A DNA stretch of 64,000 bases, from assembly GCF_000377345.1 (NCBI RefSeq), contig NZ_KB898037.1, positions 340,239-404,238 of the forward strand, given 5' to 3'. This document shows, in pieces, positions 47,188-55,386 of this stretch. Made by a program: the position numbers and the translations under genes. The DNA is from Thioalkalivibrio sp. ALJ16 (lineage in GTDB: Bacteria > Pseudomonadota > Gammaproteobacteria > Ectothiorhodospirales > Ectothiorhodospiraceae). The notes below the pieces were generated by a model that had not been told where the DNA came from, ran no database searches, and saw only the letters and a list, made by a program, of their open reading frames with translations. Numbering within the stretch: the stretch's first letter is position 1; every line of letters begins with the position of its first letter.

Positions 47188-48006
47188 TCAATCTCGGTGC
47201 AGAATCGCGTTGGAGCGTGTCTGTGCGGTGAGCGTGTAGCCATGGGGCTGGAGCAGCTTGATGACGTCCTGCTCCCAGACATGCCCGTGGCACTTTTCCA
47301 CGACCATGCAGTGCGGGTACAGCGAGCGGGGTGCGTCCCTGAAGAAGGGTTCGAGCGCCTGGTATTCGTATCCTTCGATGTCGATCTTTAACCCGTCGAT
47401 CTGGGTGATATCTTCTGCTTTCAGCACATCGAGGAGCGGGCTGGACTCGACCTCGGTGGCGCCCGCTTCGTGAAGATCCCTCTTCATTAGTGAGGCCGAT
47501 CCAAGCGTTGTTGTCTTGTGAAGGGCTACGCGCCCCTTGGGCCCAATGGCAAGTTTGAGGGCGCGAACCGTTTTCGCGAATGGATTGCAGTTGATGTTGA
47601 ATGCCAGGCGTTCGAAGGTGGGCGGGTTCGGCTCGATCGCAAGTATCTGACGCGCCCCGGAGGCGGCAACCTGCAGGCTGTAGTAGCCCGTGTTGGCACC
47701 GATATCGACGAACGTGCCCCCGGAACATGCGTGCGCAAGATGCTGGAGTTCGGTCTGATCGTATTGTTTGGAAGACAGGAGGATCTTGGCATCGGTGACG
47801 TTGTCGCCGATGTTCAGGCGATAGCGAATCCCCCTCGCCTCGATGTCCACCACGTGGTCGAACCAGCGCGTCCACAATTTGCGCAACCCGCGCGAAAGCT
47901 CGCCGCGGGCGAGTCCGAGGCGAACGATCCAGAGGAATGGAAGCGCACGCTTTTCGGGGCGGTGGTTGCCGAATGCGGAGGGCTTCGGGGCGGGTCTGGA
48001 TGTCAT
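47188..48006 (-). CDS. FkbM-family SAM-dependent methyltransferase
   Basis: A 272 aa protein with an FkbM methyltransferase domain from about residue 90: TFVDIGANTGYYSLQVAASG (motif I), ILAIEPNPPTFERLAFN, then DGLKIDIEGYEYQALEPFF and CMVVEKCHGHVWEQDVIKLLQPHGYTL. FkbM-type enzymes O-methylate sugars and other small molecules; within this block LPS or O-antigen methylation is likely. ATG 48030 adds eight residues and is possible. The N-terminal 80 residues are basic and lack a clear domain. The gene precedes the GT4 gene on the same strand, with a 49 nt gap. Confidence 0.87.
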   Translation of the reverse strand: MTSRPAPKPSAFGNHRPEKRALPFLWIVRLGLARGELSRGLRKLWTRWFDHVVDIEARGIRYRLNIGDNVTDAKILLSSKQYDQTELQHLAHACSGGTFVDIGANTGYYSLQVAASGARQILAIEPNPPTFERLAFNINCNPFAKTVRALKLAIGPKGRVALHKTTTLGSASLMKRDLHEAGATEVESSPLLDVLKAEDITQIDGLKIDIEGYEYQALEPFFRDAPRSLYPHCMVVEKCHGHVWEQDVIKLLQPHGYTLTAQTRSNAILHRD

Positions 48007-48155
48007 GGATCGCCTTGTCCGGGGTGCCACGAATTATGGCGTGTGCGGCTTGTAAAGACCCCGAATTCTAGCAGCTCGGGCGTCCGGAGGTTTTGGCTGC
48101 TGTGCTCGTTGCTTTACAATCGTGAATTCAAATATCTAATTTTTCGAGGAAAGAC

Positions 48156-48827
48156 ATGAACCCGGTCGCAGAGGTGGCAGAGCAGGTCGAGGCATCGCTG
48201 CGGCGGGCATCGTCGGAGGCATACCCGTATCGGCGTTGGTATCCGCAGGCGGTGTTGCCGGAGGCGGCCGCGCGCGCGGTGGAGGCGCTGCCGTTCGCGC
48301 CGCCGGCGATCGGGGATACCGAGGGCAAGCGCGAGACGCACAACAGCTCCCGGCGCTTCTTCGACGCCGAAAATCGGAATGCCTTCGAGGTCTGCGAGAG
48401 CGTTGCGGCGGCCTTCGAGAGTCCGCAAGTGCTGGATGCGATCTTTGATGTGTGCGGCGTGGACGTGAGCGGCAATTACCTGCGCATCGAGCACTGCCTG
48501 GATACCGAGGGTTTCTGGCTGGCACCGCACACGGATCTGGGCGTGAAGAAATTCACCATGCTGCTGTACCTGTCCACCGATCCGGGCTTCGAGAACTGGG
48601 GTACGGATGTCTACGTGGATGCCGATACGCACTACGAGACCGCCCCCGGGACTTACAACAGCGCACTGGTATTTGTGCCGGCCGACAACACTTGGCACGG
48701 TTATCATCGGCGCCCGCTGGAGGGCGTACGCCGGTCCCTGATCATCAACTACGTCACTGAAGAGTGGCGCAATCGGCACGAACTGGCCTCGCCGGATACC
48801 CCTGTGCAGCGGGGTGTGCCCGCTTGA
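48156..48827 (+). CDS. 2-oxoglutarate/Fe(II)-dependent oxygenase-like protein
   Basis: This 223 aa protein has the double-stranded beta-helix iron site of 2OG-Fe(II) oxygenases: H-x-D in APHTDLGVKKFTMLLYLS (about residue 124), second His in FVPADNTWHGYHRRPLEGVRRSLIINYV (about 178) and the 2OG-binding Arg in the same segment. Similar proteins lie in LPS and secondary-metabolite loci and may hydroxylate a sugar or lipid. GAGGAAAGAC precedes the ATG. The target is unknown. It is divergent from the FkbM gene and runs into the ELM1-like gene on the same strand. Confidence 0.85.
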   Translation: MNPVAEVAEQVEASLRRASSEAYPYRRWYPQAVLPEAAARAVEALPFAPPAIGDTEGKRETHNSSRRFFDAENRNAFEVCESVAAAFESPQVLDAIFDVCGVDVSGNYLRIEHCLDTEGFWLAPHTDLGVKKFTMLLYLSTDPGFENWGTDVYVDADTHYETAPGTYNSALVFVPADNTWHGYHRRPLEGVRRSLIINYVTEEWRNRHELASPDTPVQRGVPA

Positions 48828-48855
48828 GCGAAAGCCGGACGCGGGTCGCTTGGCT

Positions 48856-49815
48856 GTGAATGAGATCTCGTGCTGGACCCTGACCACCGGTGAAGCAGGG
48901 ATGACCAGTCAGGTCCGCGGCCTGGCCGAGGCCGTCGGGCTGCCCTACGAGCACAAGACCGTGAGCCTGCGCCGCCCCTGGCGCTGGATGCGTGGTTCCT
49001 TTGCCCCGGGCGTGCTGCGGGGGCTGACCGCTGACAGCGATGCGCTGGAGCCGCCGTGGCCGCGGCTGCTGATCTCTTGCGGCCGTCGCAGTGCCATGGT
49101 GGCGGTGGCCCTGAAGCGTGCCAGTGGCGGCGCCATCATGACCGTCCATGTGCAGGATCCACAGATCTCCCCTCGCCATTTCGACTGGGTGGTGCCGCCG
49201 CGTCACGACGGGCTGGCGGGCCCCAATGTGATCGCGACGCGCGGTGCCCTGCATCGGGTCACCGCCGAGGGGCTCGACGCCGCACGGGCCGCTCTGGGCG
49301 AGGCCTGGGCCGCCTTTCCCAGGCCCTGGATTGCGGTGCTGGTCGGTGGCGCGACCCAGCGCGGCGATCTCGGGTGGGAGCGGCTGGACCGTCTGGTCCG
49401 GGATCTGCGCGAGGCTGCGGCTACGGCTGGTGGCAGTGTGCTGGTGACGCCGTCGCGGCGCACGGGGGAGGCCAGCACCCGGCACCTGGTCGAGGGGCTG
49501 GCGGGGGTCCCGGGCTTCGTCTGGGACGGAACGGGGGAAAACCCCTACATGGCCATGCTGGCGACCGCCGACCATATCGTGGTCAGTGCCGATTCCGTGT
49601 CCATGGTCTCCGAGGCGGCCGCCACCGGCGTGCCTGTCTATACGGCGGCGCTGGGGCCGCTCGGCCATCGGCTGCAGGCCTTCCATTCTGCGCTGGAGGC
49701 GGAAGGCGTGACCCGGCCATTCACGGGAGCGCTCGATCAGTGGTCCTACACGCCGGTGAATGACACCCCGATGGTCGCTGCGCATATCCGGAACGCGCTG
49801 GGACTCGCAGACTGA
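48856..49815 (+). CDS. ELM1-like (mitochondrial fission ELM1 family) protein
   Basis: The 319 aa protein has the bacterial ELM1/DUF1022 pattern: CWTLTTGEAGMTSQVRGLAEAVGLPYE at the N-terminus, RLLISCGRRSAMVAVALKR near residue 75, FDWVVPPRHDGLAGPNVIATRGALHRV, and GVPVYTAALGPLGHRLQAFHSAL near the end; the fold resembles a GT-B glycosyltransferase. Bacterial members lie in LPS loci and may be sugar transferases. GTG 48856 is chosen from the family N-terminus; TTG 48850 or GTG 48814 are alternatives, the last overlapping the oxygenase gene. Confidence 0.82.
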   Translation: MNEISCWTLTTGEAGMTSQVRGLAEAVGLPYEHKTVSLRRPWRWMRGSFAPGVLRGLTADSDALEPPWPRLLISCGRRSAMVAVALKRASGGAIMTVHVQDPQISPRHFDWVVPPRHDGLAGPNVIATRGALHRVTAEGLDAARAALGEAWAAFPRPWIAVLVGGATQRGDLGWERLDRLVRDLREAAATAGGSVLVTPSRRTGEASTRHLVEGLAGVPGFVWDGTGENPYMAMLATADHIVVSADSVSMVSEAAATGVPVYTAALGPLGHRLQAFHSALEAEGVTRPFTGALDQWSYTPVNDTPMVAAHIRNALGLAD

Positions 49816-49828
49816 TCCAGCGAGGCCG

Positions 49829-50758
49829 TCAGCCCGCGTAAGGGTCCGGCAGGCCCGTGCGTTTCTTGAAGCGCTTGTGGGTCCAGAAGTACTGGCCCGG
49901 GGCATCCATCACGGCCTGCTCGATAAGCTGATTGATGCGCAGGGTGTCGGCGTAGGCGTCGTCGGTGGGGAAGTTTTCCACCGGAGGGTGGATGGTCACG
50001 ACGTAGTGGCCGTCGTCCCGACGGTACCCAAAGAAGGGCAGGACCGGGGCGCCGCTTACGCGGGCGATGCGGTGCGTGGCCGTCTGGGTGTTGGCCGGCT
50101 CGCCAAAGAACGGGACCAGCTCGGTCTGGCGGCCTGTGGTCGCCTGGTCGGGCGCGTACCATACCGGCGTGTTTCTGCGCAGGGTGCGCAGCAGCTCCTT
50201 CACGTCGTCGCGGGCGATGACGCCGGCCGTGTGCCGGTTGCGATTGACCTTGAACAGATAATTGATCAGCGGGCGCTCGCTGGGCCGGTACATCGCGGCG
50301 AACGGCCGGTGCAGCGCGAGCAGGCGCCCGCAAAGCTCGAGTGTGGTGAAATGGGCGCTGACCAGCAGGGCTCCCCGGCCCTGTTCCAGCGCCCGGTCGA
50401 GATGTTCCATTCCGTGGATTGTGTAATGCCCCTTGAACTGCGCGTCGCGCCCCCACCAGGCCATGGCCATCTCCAGGACGCCGATCCCGGCCGCCTCGAA
50501 ATGCTCGCGCAGCCACTGTTCGCGGCGGGCGGCAGGCTGGTCGGGAAAGCACAGCGCCAGATTGGTGCGGGCAATGGCCCGACGTTCGTGGCCCAGGCGG
50601 TAGAACAGTCGCCCCATGCCGCGGCCCAAGGCCTGTTGCCAGCGAATGGGCAGCTGGATGATCAGCCGCGCCAGCCCGATCACGGCCCACATGGGCCAGG
50701 TGGCGGGGCCGCGCGGGGGGCGTTCGGTCGCGCTCGATGGTTCGGGCCGTGCCGTCAC
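49829..50758 (-). CDS. Lipid A late acyltransferase (LpxL/HtrB type)
   Basis: A 309 aa inner-membrane acyltransferase that adds a secondary acyl chain to lipid A. The N-terminal hydrophobic helix is at about residues 22-40; the catalytic H-x4-D/E motif is HFTTLE near 136, preceded by GALLVSA, and followed by MYRPSERPLINYLF, WYAPDQ and FFGEPANTQTA. LpxL, LpxM and LpxP share these features, so the acyl specificity is not assigned. It is divergent from waaA by 20 nt and convergent with the ELM1-like gene. Confidence 0.92.
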   Translation of the reverse strand: MTARPEPSSATERPPRGPATWPMWAVIGLARLIIQLPIRWQQALGRGMGRLFYRLGHERRAIARTNLALCFPDQPAARREQWLREHFEAAGIGVLEMAMAWWGRDAQFKGHYTIHGMEHLDRALEQGRGALLVSAHFTTLELCGRLLALHRPFAAMYRPSERPLINYLFKVNRNRHTAGVIARDDVKELLRTLRRNTPVWYAPDQATTGRQTELVPFFGEPANTQTATHRIARVSGAPVLPFFGYRRDDGHYVVTIHPPVENFPTDDAYADTLRINQLIEQAVMDAPGQYFWTHKRFKKRTGLPDPYAG

Positions 50759-50778
50759 GGATCGGAGTCTCCCTGCGA

Positions 50779-52032
50779 ATGACCCGCGTAGTCTACACGG
50801 CGCTGCTGGCGTTGCTGACCCCCCTGCTTCTGATCCGGCACCTTCTGCGCAGTCGCCGCGCGCCGGTGCGCGTGCGTCTGGGCGAGGTCATGGGCTGGGC
50901 CGCAGCGCCCGCTCCGGCGCCGGTATGGATCCATGCGGTGTCGGTCGGCGAGGTCCTGGCGGCGGAGCCCCTGATTCGGGGTCTGCTCGCCAGCGGGGTG
51001 CGGCCGCTGGTCTCGACCACCACGCCCACTGGTGCGGCCATGCTGGAAGAGCGCCTGGGCGGGCAGGTCACGCACCGGTTTCTGCCGCTGGACCTGCCCT
51101 GGCTGCAGCGTCGGTTCCTGCGCGCGGTGCGCCCCCGTTGCGTGGTGATCATGGAGACCGAGATCTGGCCCAATCTGCTGGCGCAGGCAGCCCGCGCGCA
51201 GGTCCCGGTGGTGCTGGCCAACGCGCGGCTCTCCGAGCGTTCGGCGCGGCGCTATGCACGCATACCGCGTCTCATCGGACCGACTCTGCGCCAATTTGAC
51301 TGGATCGCATGCCGCAATGAGCTCGACCGTGACCGCTTCGTCGGCCTGGGCGCGGCAGCCGACCGGCTCACGGTGAACGGTGATATCAAGTTCGACATTC
51401 ACATCGACGCCGCGGATCGCCATGAGGTGGATGGCCTGCGGTCATGGGTGGGTGCGCGGCCGGTGGTCATCCTCGCCAGCACCCACGCGGACGAGGAGGC
51501 GAGGCTGCTGCCGGGTCTGCGCGACCTGCGCGACGAGTACCCGGACCTCCTGATCATCATCGCGCCCCGTCACCCGCAGCGTTTTGGCGAGGTTGCGGAC
51601 TTGCTGGAGCGTGCCGGCGAACCCTTCGTGCGGCGCAGTGAGGGCGGCCCGGGGCCTGCCACGCAGGTCTGGCTGCTGGACACCCTGGGCGAGCTCAAGC
51701 GCTTTTTCGGGCTCGCCGATGCAGCCTTCGTCGGCGGATCGCTGGTGCCGGTGGGCGGGCACAACCCGCTGGAGGCCATCTTGTGGCACTGCCCCGTCGT
51801 GATGGGCCCGCATGTGGACAACTTCGAGCAACTGGTCGCGTCCATGCAGGCGGCGAGTGTGTTGCAGCGCGCGGGCGATCCTGCCGAGGTCGTCGCAAAA
51901 ATCCGCGCACTGCTGGCGCAGGCTCCCGCCGAGCGTGACGCATTGCGGGCGCGCTCGGTGGCGTTTCTGCAGTCGCATCAGGGGGCGACCGGGCGTCTGC
52001 TTCAGTACCTTGAGGCCCGCGTCTCGGGGTAG
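50779..52032 (+). CDS. waaA: 3-deoxy-D-manno-octulosonic acid (Kdo) transferase
   Basis: The 417 aa GT30 enzyme adds Kdo to lipid IVA. After an N-terminal membrane anchor (about residues 3-22), WIHAVSVGEVLAAEPLI with the catalytic Glu lies near 50, TTTPTGAAM near 80, METEIWPNLLAQA near 128, STHADEEARLLPGL near 240, and DTLGELKRFFGLADAAFVGGSLVPVGGHNPLEA near 310-345. Length matches WaaA. ATG 50779 puts the anchor at the N-terminus; the upstream open frame overlaps the divergent lpxL gene. Confidence 0.96.
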   Translation: MTRVVYTALLALLTPLLLIRHLLRSRRAPVRVRLGEVMGWAAAPAPAPVWIHAVSVGEVLAAEPLIRGLLASGVRPLVSTTTPTGAAMLEERLGGQVTHRFLPLDLPWLQRRFLRAVRPRCVVIMETEIWPNLLAQAARAQVPVVLANARLSERSARRYARIPRLIGPTLRQFDWIACRNELDRDRFVGLGAAADRLTVNGDIKFDIHIDAADRHEVDGLRSWVGARPVVILASTHADEEARLLPGLRDLRDEYPDLLIIIAPRHPQRFGEVADLLERAGEPFVRRSEGGPGPATQVWLLDTLGELKRFFGLADAAFVGGSLVPVGGHNPLEAILWHCPVVMGPHVDNFEQLVASMQAASVLQRAGDPAEVVAKIRALLAQAPAERDALRARSVAFLQSHQGATGRLLQYLEARVSG

Positions 52033-52207
52033 GGAGGTGCGGATTTGCATATACGTGCGCCGCGCGCGATTTTTGTAGGTAAAGGCGCGGTCTCCCGTAC
52101 ATCATTCTCCGCGCGCTTTCACTCGGCCTGCTGCCTGCGGGTATCCCGCTCTGGCACCCGGAGTCAAAACGACAGCGTGCACCGCTGTATCGCGTGCGCA
52201 GGCGGCG

Positions 52208-52765
52208 TCAGTCTTCCCGGATGTGGGTAAACCATTCGCCGCATTGTCGGCACTGGTAGCGGTATCCGCGCTCGCGAATCAGATAATGCCGGCGCGCACT
52301 CATAGGGCGGTGACCGCAGCCGCATGCGTACAGGTATTCGCGCATCCTGCGCCCGGTCAGGGGCGTCGCGTGGGTCGCGCGCGGCCGGGCAAACCCCATC
52401 GCCTGCATCAACTGTTGCCACTCCCTTCCATGTGGCCGTACCCGCCGTGCGCCGTGCCGGCGATAGATCAGCGCGTGCGCCACCTCGTGCGCGACGGTCT
52501 CGGGAAAGTGCCCGTGCCAGTCGAGTACAAAGGCCTCGGGATTGAAGCGAAGCGTTTCCTGGCCGGCCCGCAGACGCCATTGCCCGGCGGCACGGCCTTT
52601 CAGATCAAAACGGATCGCGGGAACAGCAACATCTGAACCGGGTGCGAGTTTCCGGAAAAGGCGCACGACTTCATCCCGTATGAGTGCCTTGCGTTCTTCG
52701 CAAAGGGCAGCCTCCGGGCTTTTGGTTTTACGGGTCCTGTAATAATCTTTCTGGCGTTGTTCCAT
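52208..52765 (-). CDS. SprT-like zinc metalloprotease-domain protein
   Basis: A 185 aa protein with the SprT/Spartan-type active site HEVAHAL near residue 92, preceded by RFNPEAFVLDW and followed by HGREWQQLMQAMG. The C-terminus has a zinc ribbon made of YACGCGH and YQCRQCGEWFTH (Cys pairs). SprT-like proteins cleave DNA-protein crosslinks in eukaryotes; bacterial SprT is uncharacterised. ATG at 52765. Convergent with waaA; the 175 nt between holds no gene. Confidence 0.9.
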   Translation of the reverse strand: MEQRQKDYYRTRKTKSPEAALCEERKALIRDEVVRLFRKLAPGSDVAVPAIRFDLKGRAAGQWRLRAGQETLRFNPEAFVLDWHGHFPETVAHEVAHALIYRRHGARRVRPHGREWQQLMQAMGFARPRATHATPLTGRRMREYLYACGCGHRPMSARRHYLIRERGYRYQCRQCGEWFTHIRED

Positions 52766-52895
52766 GGGATCGGATTAGCATGTGCGTGTTTTGGTTTTGC
52801 GCCGGGATGCGTTGATCTGTATTTCCCCGGATTTTTGCGCGGCTCGCGTGCGCGGGTCGGTTAGCGAATGAGTTTTCAGAACCCAGGAGTTCCAC

Positions 52896-53339
52896 ATGAG
52901 TATTGAAAGTAAAAAGGCCTCCGACCTGTCGGCGGAAGAACTTTACGCCCTTGCCCGCCAGCGCGAAAAGGAAGAGGCCGAGAGCAAGGAGGCCGAGCGC
53001 CGCGAGCAGCGCGAAAAACTGATGGAAAAGCGCAAGGAGATGCTGGCGCGCCATCGCAAGGAACTCAACGAGCTGGAACGCCAGATCCGCGAACTCGGCG
53101 GTCGCGTGGGCCGCGCCGCCCCCAGCGGCGGACGGCGCGGGCGTCGTGCGGCCGGGGAATCCATCAGCCAGAAGCTGTGCGAGATCGTCGCCACCCAGCC
53201 CGAGATGGGGATCAAGGACATCAAGGCGCAGGCCGAAAAGGCAGGCCTGGATACCAAGAACATCAGTCAGACGCTGGCCTACCTGAAGCGCCAGGGGCGC
53301 CTGACCTCGCCGCGCCGCGGGATCTACAAGAGCGCCTGA
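52896..53339 (+). CDS. Coiled-coil plus winged-helix-like DNA-binding protein, unknown
   Basis: I do not recognise this 147 aa family. Residues 13-70 are a long, highly charged coiled coil (Glu/Lys/Arg-rich), residues 71-88 a basic Gly/Arg linker (GRAAPSGGRRGRRAAG), and residues 89-147 a small predicted helix-turn-helix/winged-helix unit (SQKLCEIVATQPEMGIKDIKAQAEKAGL, NISQTLAYLKRQGRLTSPRRGIYK). The plan of coiled-coil oligomer, basic linker and DNA-binding end recalls nucleoid proteins such as H-NS and MvaT, though no homology is claimed. ATG is preceded by AGGAGT. It stands alone between divergent and convergent genes. Confidence 0.8.
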   Translation: MSIESKKASDLSAEELYALARQREKEEAESKEAERREQREKLMEKRKEMLARHRKELNELERQIRELGGRVGRAAPSGGRRGRRAAGESISQKLCEIVATQPEMGIKDIKAQAEKAGLDTKNISQTLAYLKRQGRLTSPRRGIYKSA

Positions 53340-53363
53340 CCGCCGCGGTGTGCGGGCGGCGGC

Positions 53364-54512
53364 TCATGGCTGGATCAGCAGGCCGTCGTCCGCGCAGCTC
53401 AGCGCCCCCTCGCCGGTGAACCAGCGGCGGATGGTGCGCCCGGCGATCTCGAAGCGCCAGCCGCTGCCCAGGCGGCCGGTTGTTCCGTCCCCCTTGAGCA
53501 GTTCAATCACGTCCTTGCGCTGCGCAATCGCGCTGGCGGTGATCTGGTTGCGCCGTGCGCATTCGCGCAGCAGGGCCATGCCGATATCCGCAAGGACCTC
53601 TTCGGCCTCGGTGAGGCGGGTCTTTTCCGGCAACTGGGGCCACGCCTCGCGGGGCAGTGACTGACCCTCGCGGATCGCCTGCAGAAGCGCCTCCTGGCGC
53701 GGGGCCTTCATGCCATCGGGGAAGCCGCGCAGCTGGCGCAGGCCGTCCAGGTCCTGCGGCGTGCGCCGGGCGATGTCGATCAGGATGTCGTCGGCCAGGA
53801 TCCACCGCCGCGGCCGGTCGCTTTCCTGCGCGGCGCGCTCGCGCCAGGCCGCGACGACCTTGAGCACGCCGCGTTCGCGCGGCTTCAGGCGCTTGGCGCC
53901 GGATACCCGTTGCCAGGCGCCCTCGGGGTCCGGTTCGTACAGGGCCGGGTTGCTCAGGGCCTCCATTTCCGGGCGCAGCCAGTGCATGCGGTCATGGCTT
54001 TCGAGCTCGTGCACCAGGCGCATGTAGACCGTCGCCAGGAAGCGTACGTCGTCCGCGGCGTAACGGACCTGTTGCTCGCTCAGGGGGCGGCGCGCCCAGT
54101 CGGTGCGGGTCTGGCTCTTGTCGAGTTCGCGGTCGAGCAGGGCCTTGACCAGATTGGCATAGCCGATCTGCTCGCCATGGCCCAGCATGCCCGCGGCGAT
54201 CTGGGTGTCGAACACCGGCCCCGGTACGCGCGCGAATTCGCGATAGAGGACCTCGAGGTCCTGCGAGGCCGAGTGGAAGACCTTGGTGACGCCGGCATCG
54301 AACAGCAGCGGTTCCAGTAGCCGGATATCCACCTTCAGCGGGTCCACGCAGGCGATCTGGTCGAGGGTGGCCAGCTGGATCAGGCACAGGCGCGGGTAGT
54401 AAGTCTTCTCGCGCATGAACTCGGTGTCCAGCGCGACCCAGTCGGTCCCCGCAATCGCGTCGAGGAAGCCCTGCAGGTCGTCCTCGTGCTCGATCAGCCC
54501 GTGGTCACGCAT
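53364..54512 (-). CDS. rnd: Ribonuclease D
   Basis: A 382 aa 3'-exoribonuclease for tRNA and small RNA maturation. The DEDD nuclease motifs are visible: DTEFMRE near residue 30, KVFHSASQDLEVL near 78 and YAADDVRFLATVY near 150; an HRDC domain follows (about 210-290, LKVVAAWRERAAQESDRPRRWILADD) and a second HRDC-like part at the C-terminus. Length fits RNase D. The start at 54512 overlaps the DUF1244 gene by 8 nt, so they are co-transcribed. Confidence 0.95.
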   Translation of the reverse strand: MRDHGLIEHEDDLQGFLDAIAGTDWVALDTEFMREKTYYPRLCLIQLATLDQIACVDPLKVDIRLLEPLLFDAGVTKVFHSASQDLEVLYREFARVPGPVFDTQIAAGMLGHGEQIGYANLVKALLDRELDKSQTRTDWARRPLSEQQVRYAADDVRFLATVYMRLVHELESHDRMHWLRPEMEALSNPALYEPDPEGAWQRVSGAKRLKPRERGVLKVVAAWRERAAQESDRPRRWILADDILIDIARRTPQDLDGLRQLRGFPDGMKAPRQEALLQAIREGQSLPREAWPQLPEKTRLTEAEEVLADIGMALLRECARRNQITASAIAQRKDVIELLKGDGTTGRLGSGWRFEIAGRTIRRWFTGEGALSCADDGLLIQP

Positions 54513-54807
54513 TATGGGCTTTCTGGCTGGCCTCGAAGGCGGCCTTCTGCTCGGGCGTCGCTTCCTGCTGGTAGCGATCCTTCCATTCGCTGTACGGCAT
54601 GCCGTAGACGATCTCGCGGGCACCCTCGTAGTCGATGGTCTCGCCGCGTTCTTCCGCGGCCGCGACATACCACTTGGACAGGCAGTTCCGGCAGAACCCG
54701 GCCAGGTTCATCAGGTCGATGTTCTGCACGTCCTTGCGTTCGTCCAGGTGCTGCAGCAGGCGGCGGAATACGGCGGCTTCGATCTCGGTTTGCTTGCTTG
54801 AGTCCAT
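54505..54807 (-). CDS. DUF1244 family protein
   Basis: A 100 aa protein matching the DUF1244 pattern: AAVFRRLLQHLDERKDVQNIDLMNLAGFCRNCLSKWY, then EIVYGMPYSEWKDRYQ. The C-R-N-C-L-S-KW motif could bind metal. The family is widespread in proteobacteria with no known function. GGAGAACC precedes the ATG at 54807. It overlaps rnd by 8 nt and follows mreD with an 87 nt gap. Confidence 0.9.
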   Translation of the reverse strand: MDSSKQTEIEAAVFRRLLQHLDERKDVQNIDLMNLAGFCRNCLSKWYVAAAEERGETIDYEGAREIVYGMPYSEWKDRYQQEATPEQKAAFEASQKAHNA

Positions 54808-54894
54808 CGGGTTCTCCTTGTCGGGATGGCTACAGTATGCGCGAGGGGCGCGGTCCACTTCGAGTCGCCCGCCGAAGCCGTCAGCCCTTTGGCA

Positions 54895-55386
54895 TCAGGT
54901 CAGGTGCAGCAGCCAGCGTCGGCGCAGGTCGCGCAGCAGCAGGAAGATCAGCGGCCAGACCAGGGCGCTGGTAAGGATCGGCGACCAGTACAGGATGCTG
55001 CCCGGCGGAAACCCGGTGATGCCCTGCGGCCACAGGGCCAGCAGTTTGTACAGGGCGATCAGAATGGCGACCACGAGCATCTGCTGCCAGACCGGGTATA
55101 CCCGCAGGCGGGGATGGATCTGCAGCACGATGTAGGTCATCACCGCCAGGGCGATCGCGTTCTGCCCCAGCAGCTGACCGAGCAGGGTGTCGAGCAGCAG
55201 ACCGGAGGCAAAGGCCGTCAGGATGCCGATACGCGACGGGAACGCCATGGCCCAGTAGATCATGACCAGGGCCAGCCACTCGGGGCGGGCCGGGCGCAGC
55301 GTCTCCGGGATCGGGATGATGGCCAGGGCCAGGGCGACCAGCAGGGTTGCCAGTACCGGCCAGGGGATGCCGATGGAGCGCGTCAC
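54895..55386 (-). CDS. mreD: Rod shape-determining protein MreD
   Basis: A 163 aa membrane protein with five or six helices, the expected size of MreD. It overlaps mreC by 4 nt (ATGA) and completes the mreB-mreC-mreD order that is universal in rod-shaped gammaproteobacteria. Family-like features are PIPETLRPARPEWLALVMIYW and GILTAFASGLLLDTLLGQLLGQNAIAL. It acts in the elongasome with MreB, MreC and RodA. Confidence 0.92.
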   Translation of the reverse strand: MTRSIGIPWPVLATLLVALALAIIPIPETLRPARPEWLALVMIYWAMAFPSRIGILTAFASGLLLDTLLGQLLGQNAIALAVMTYIVLQIHPRLRVYPVWQQMLVVAILIALYKLLALWPQGITGFPPGSILYWSPILTSALVWPLIFLLLRDLRRRWLLHLT

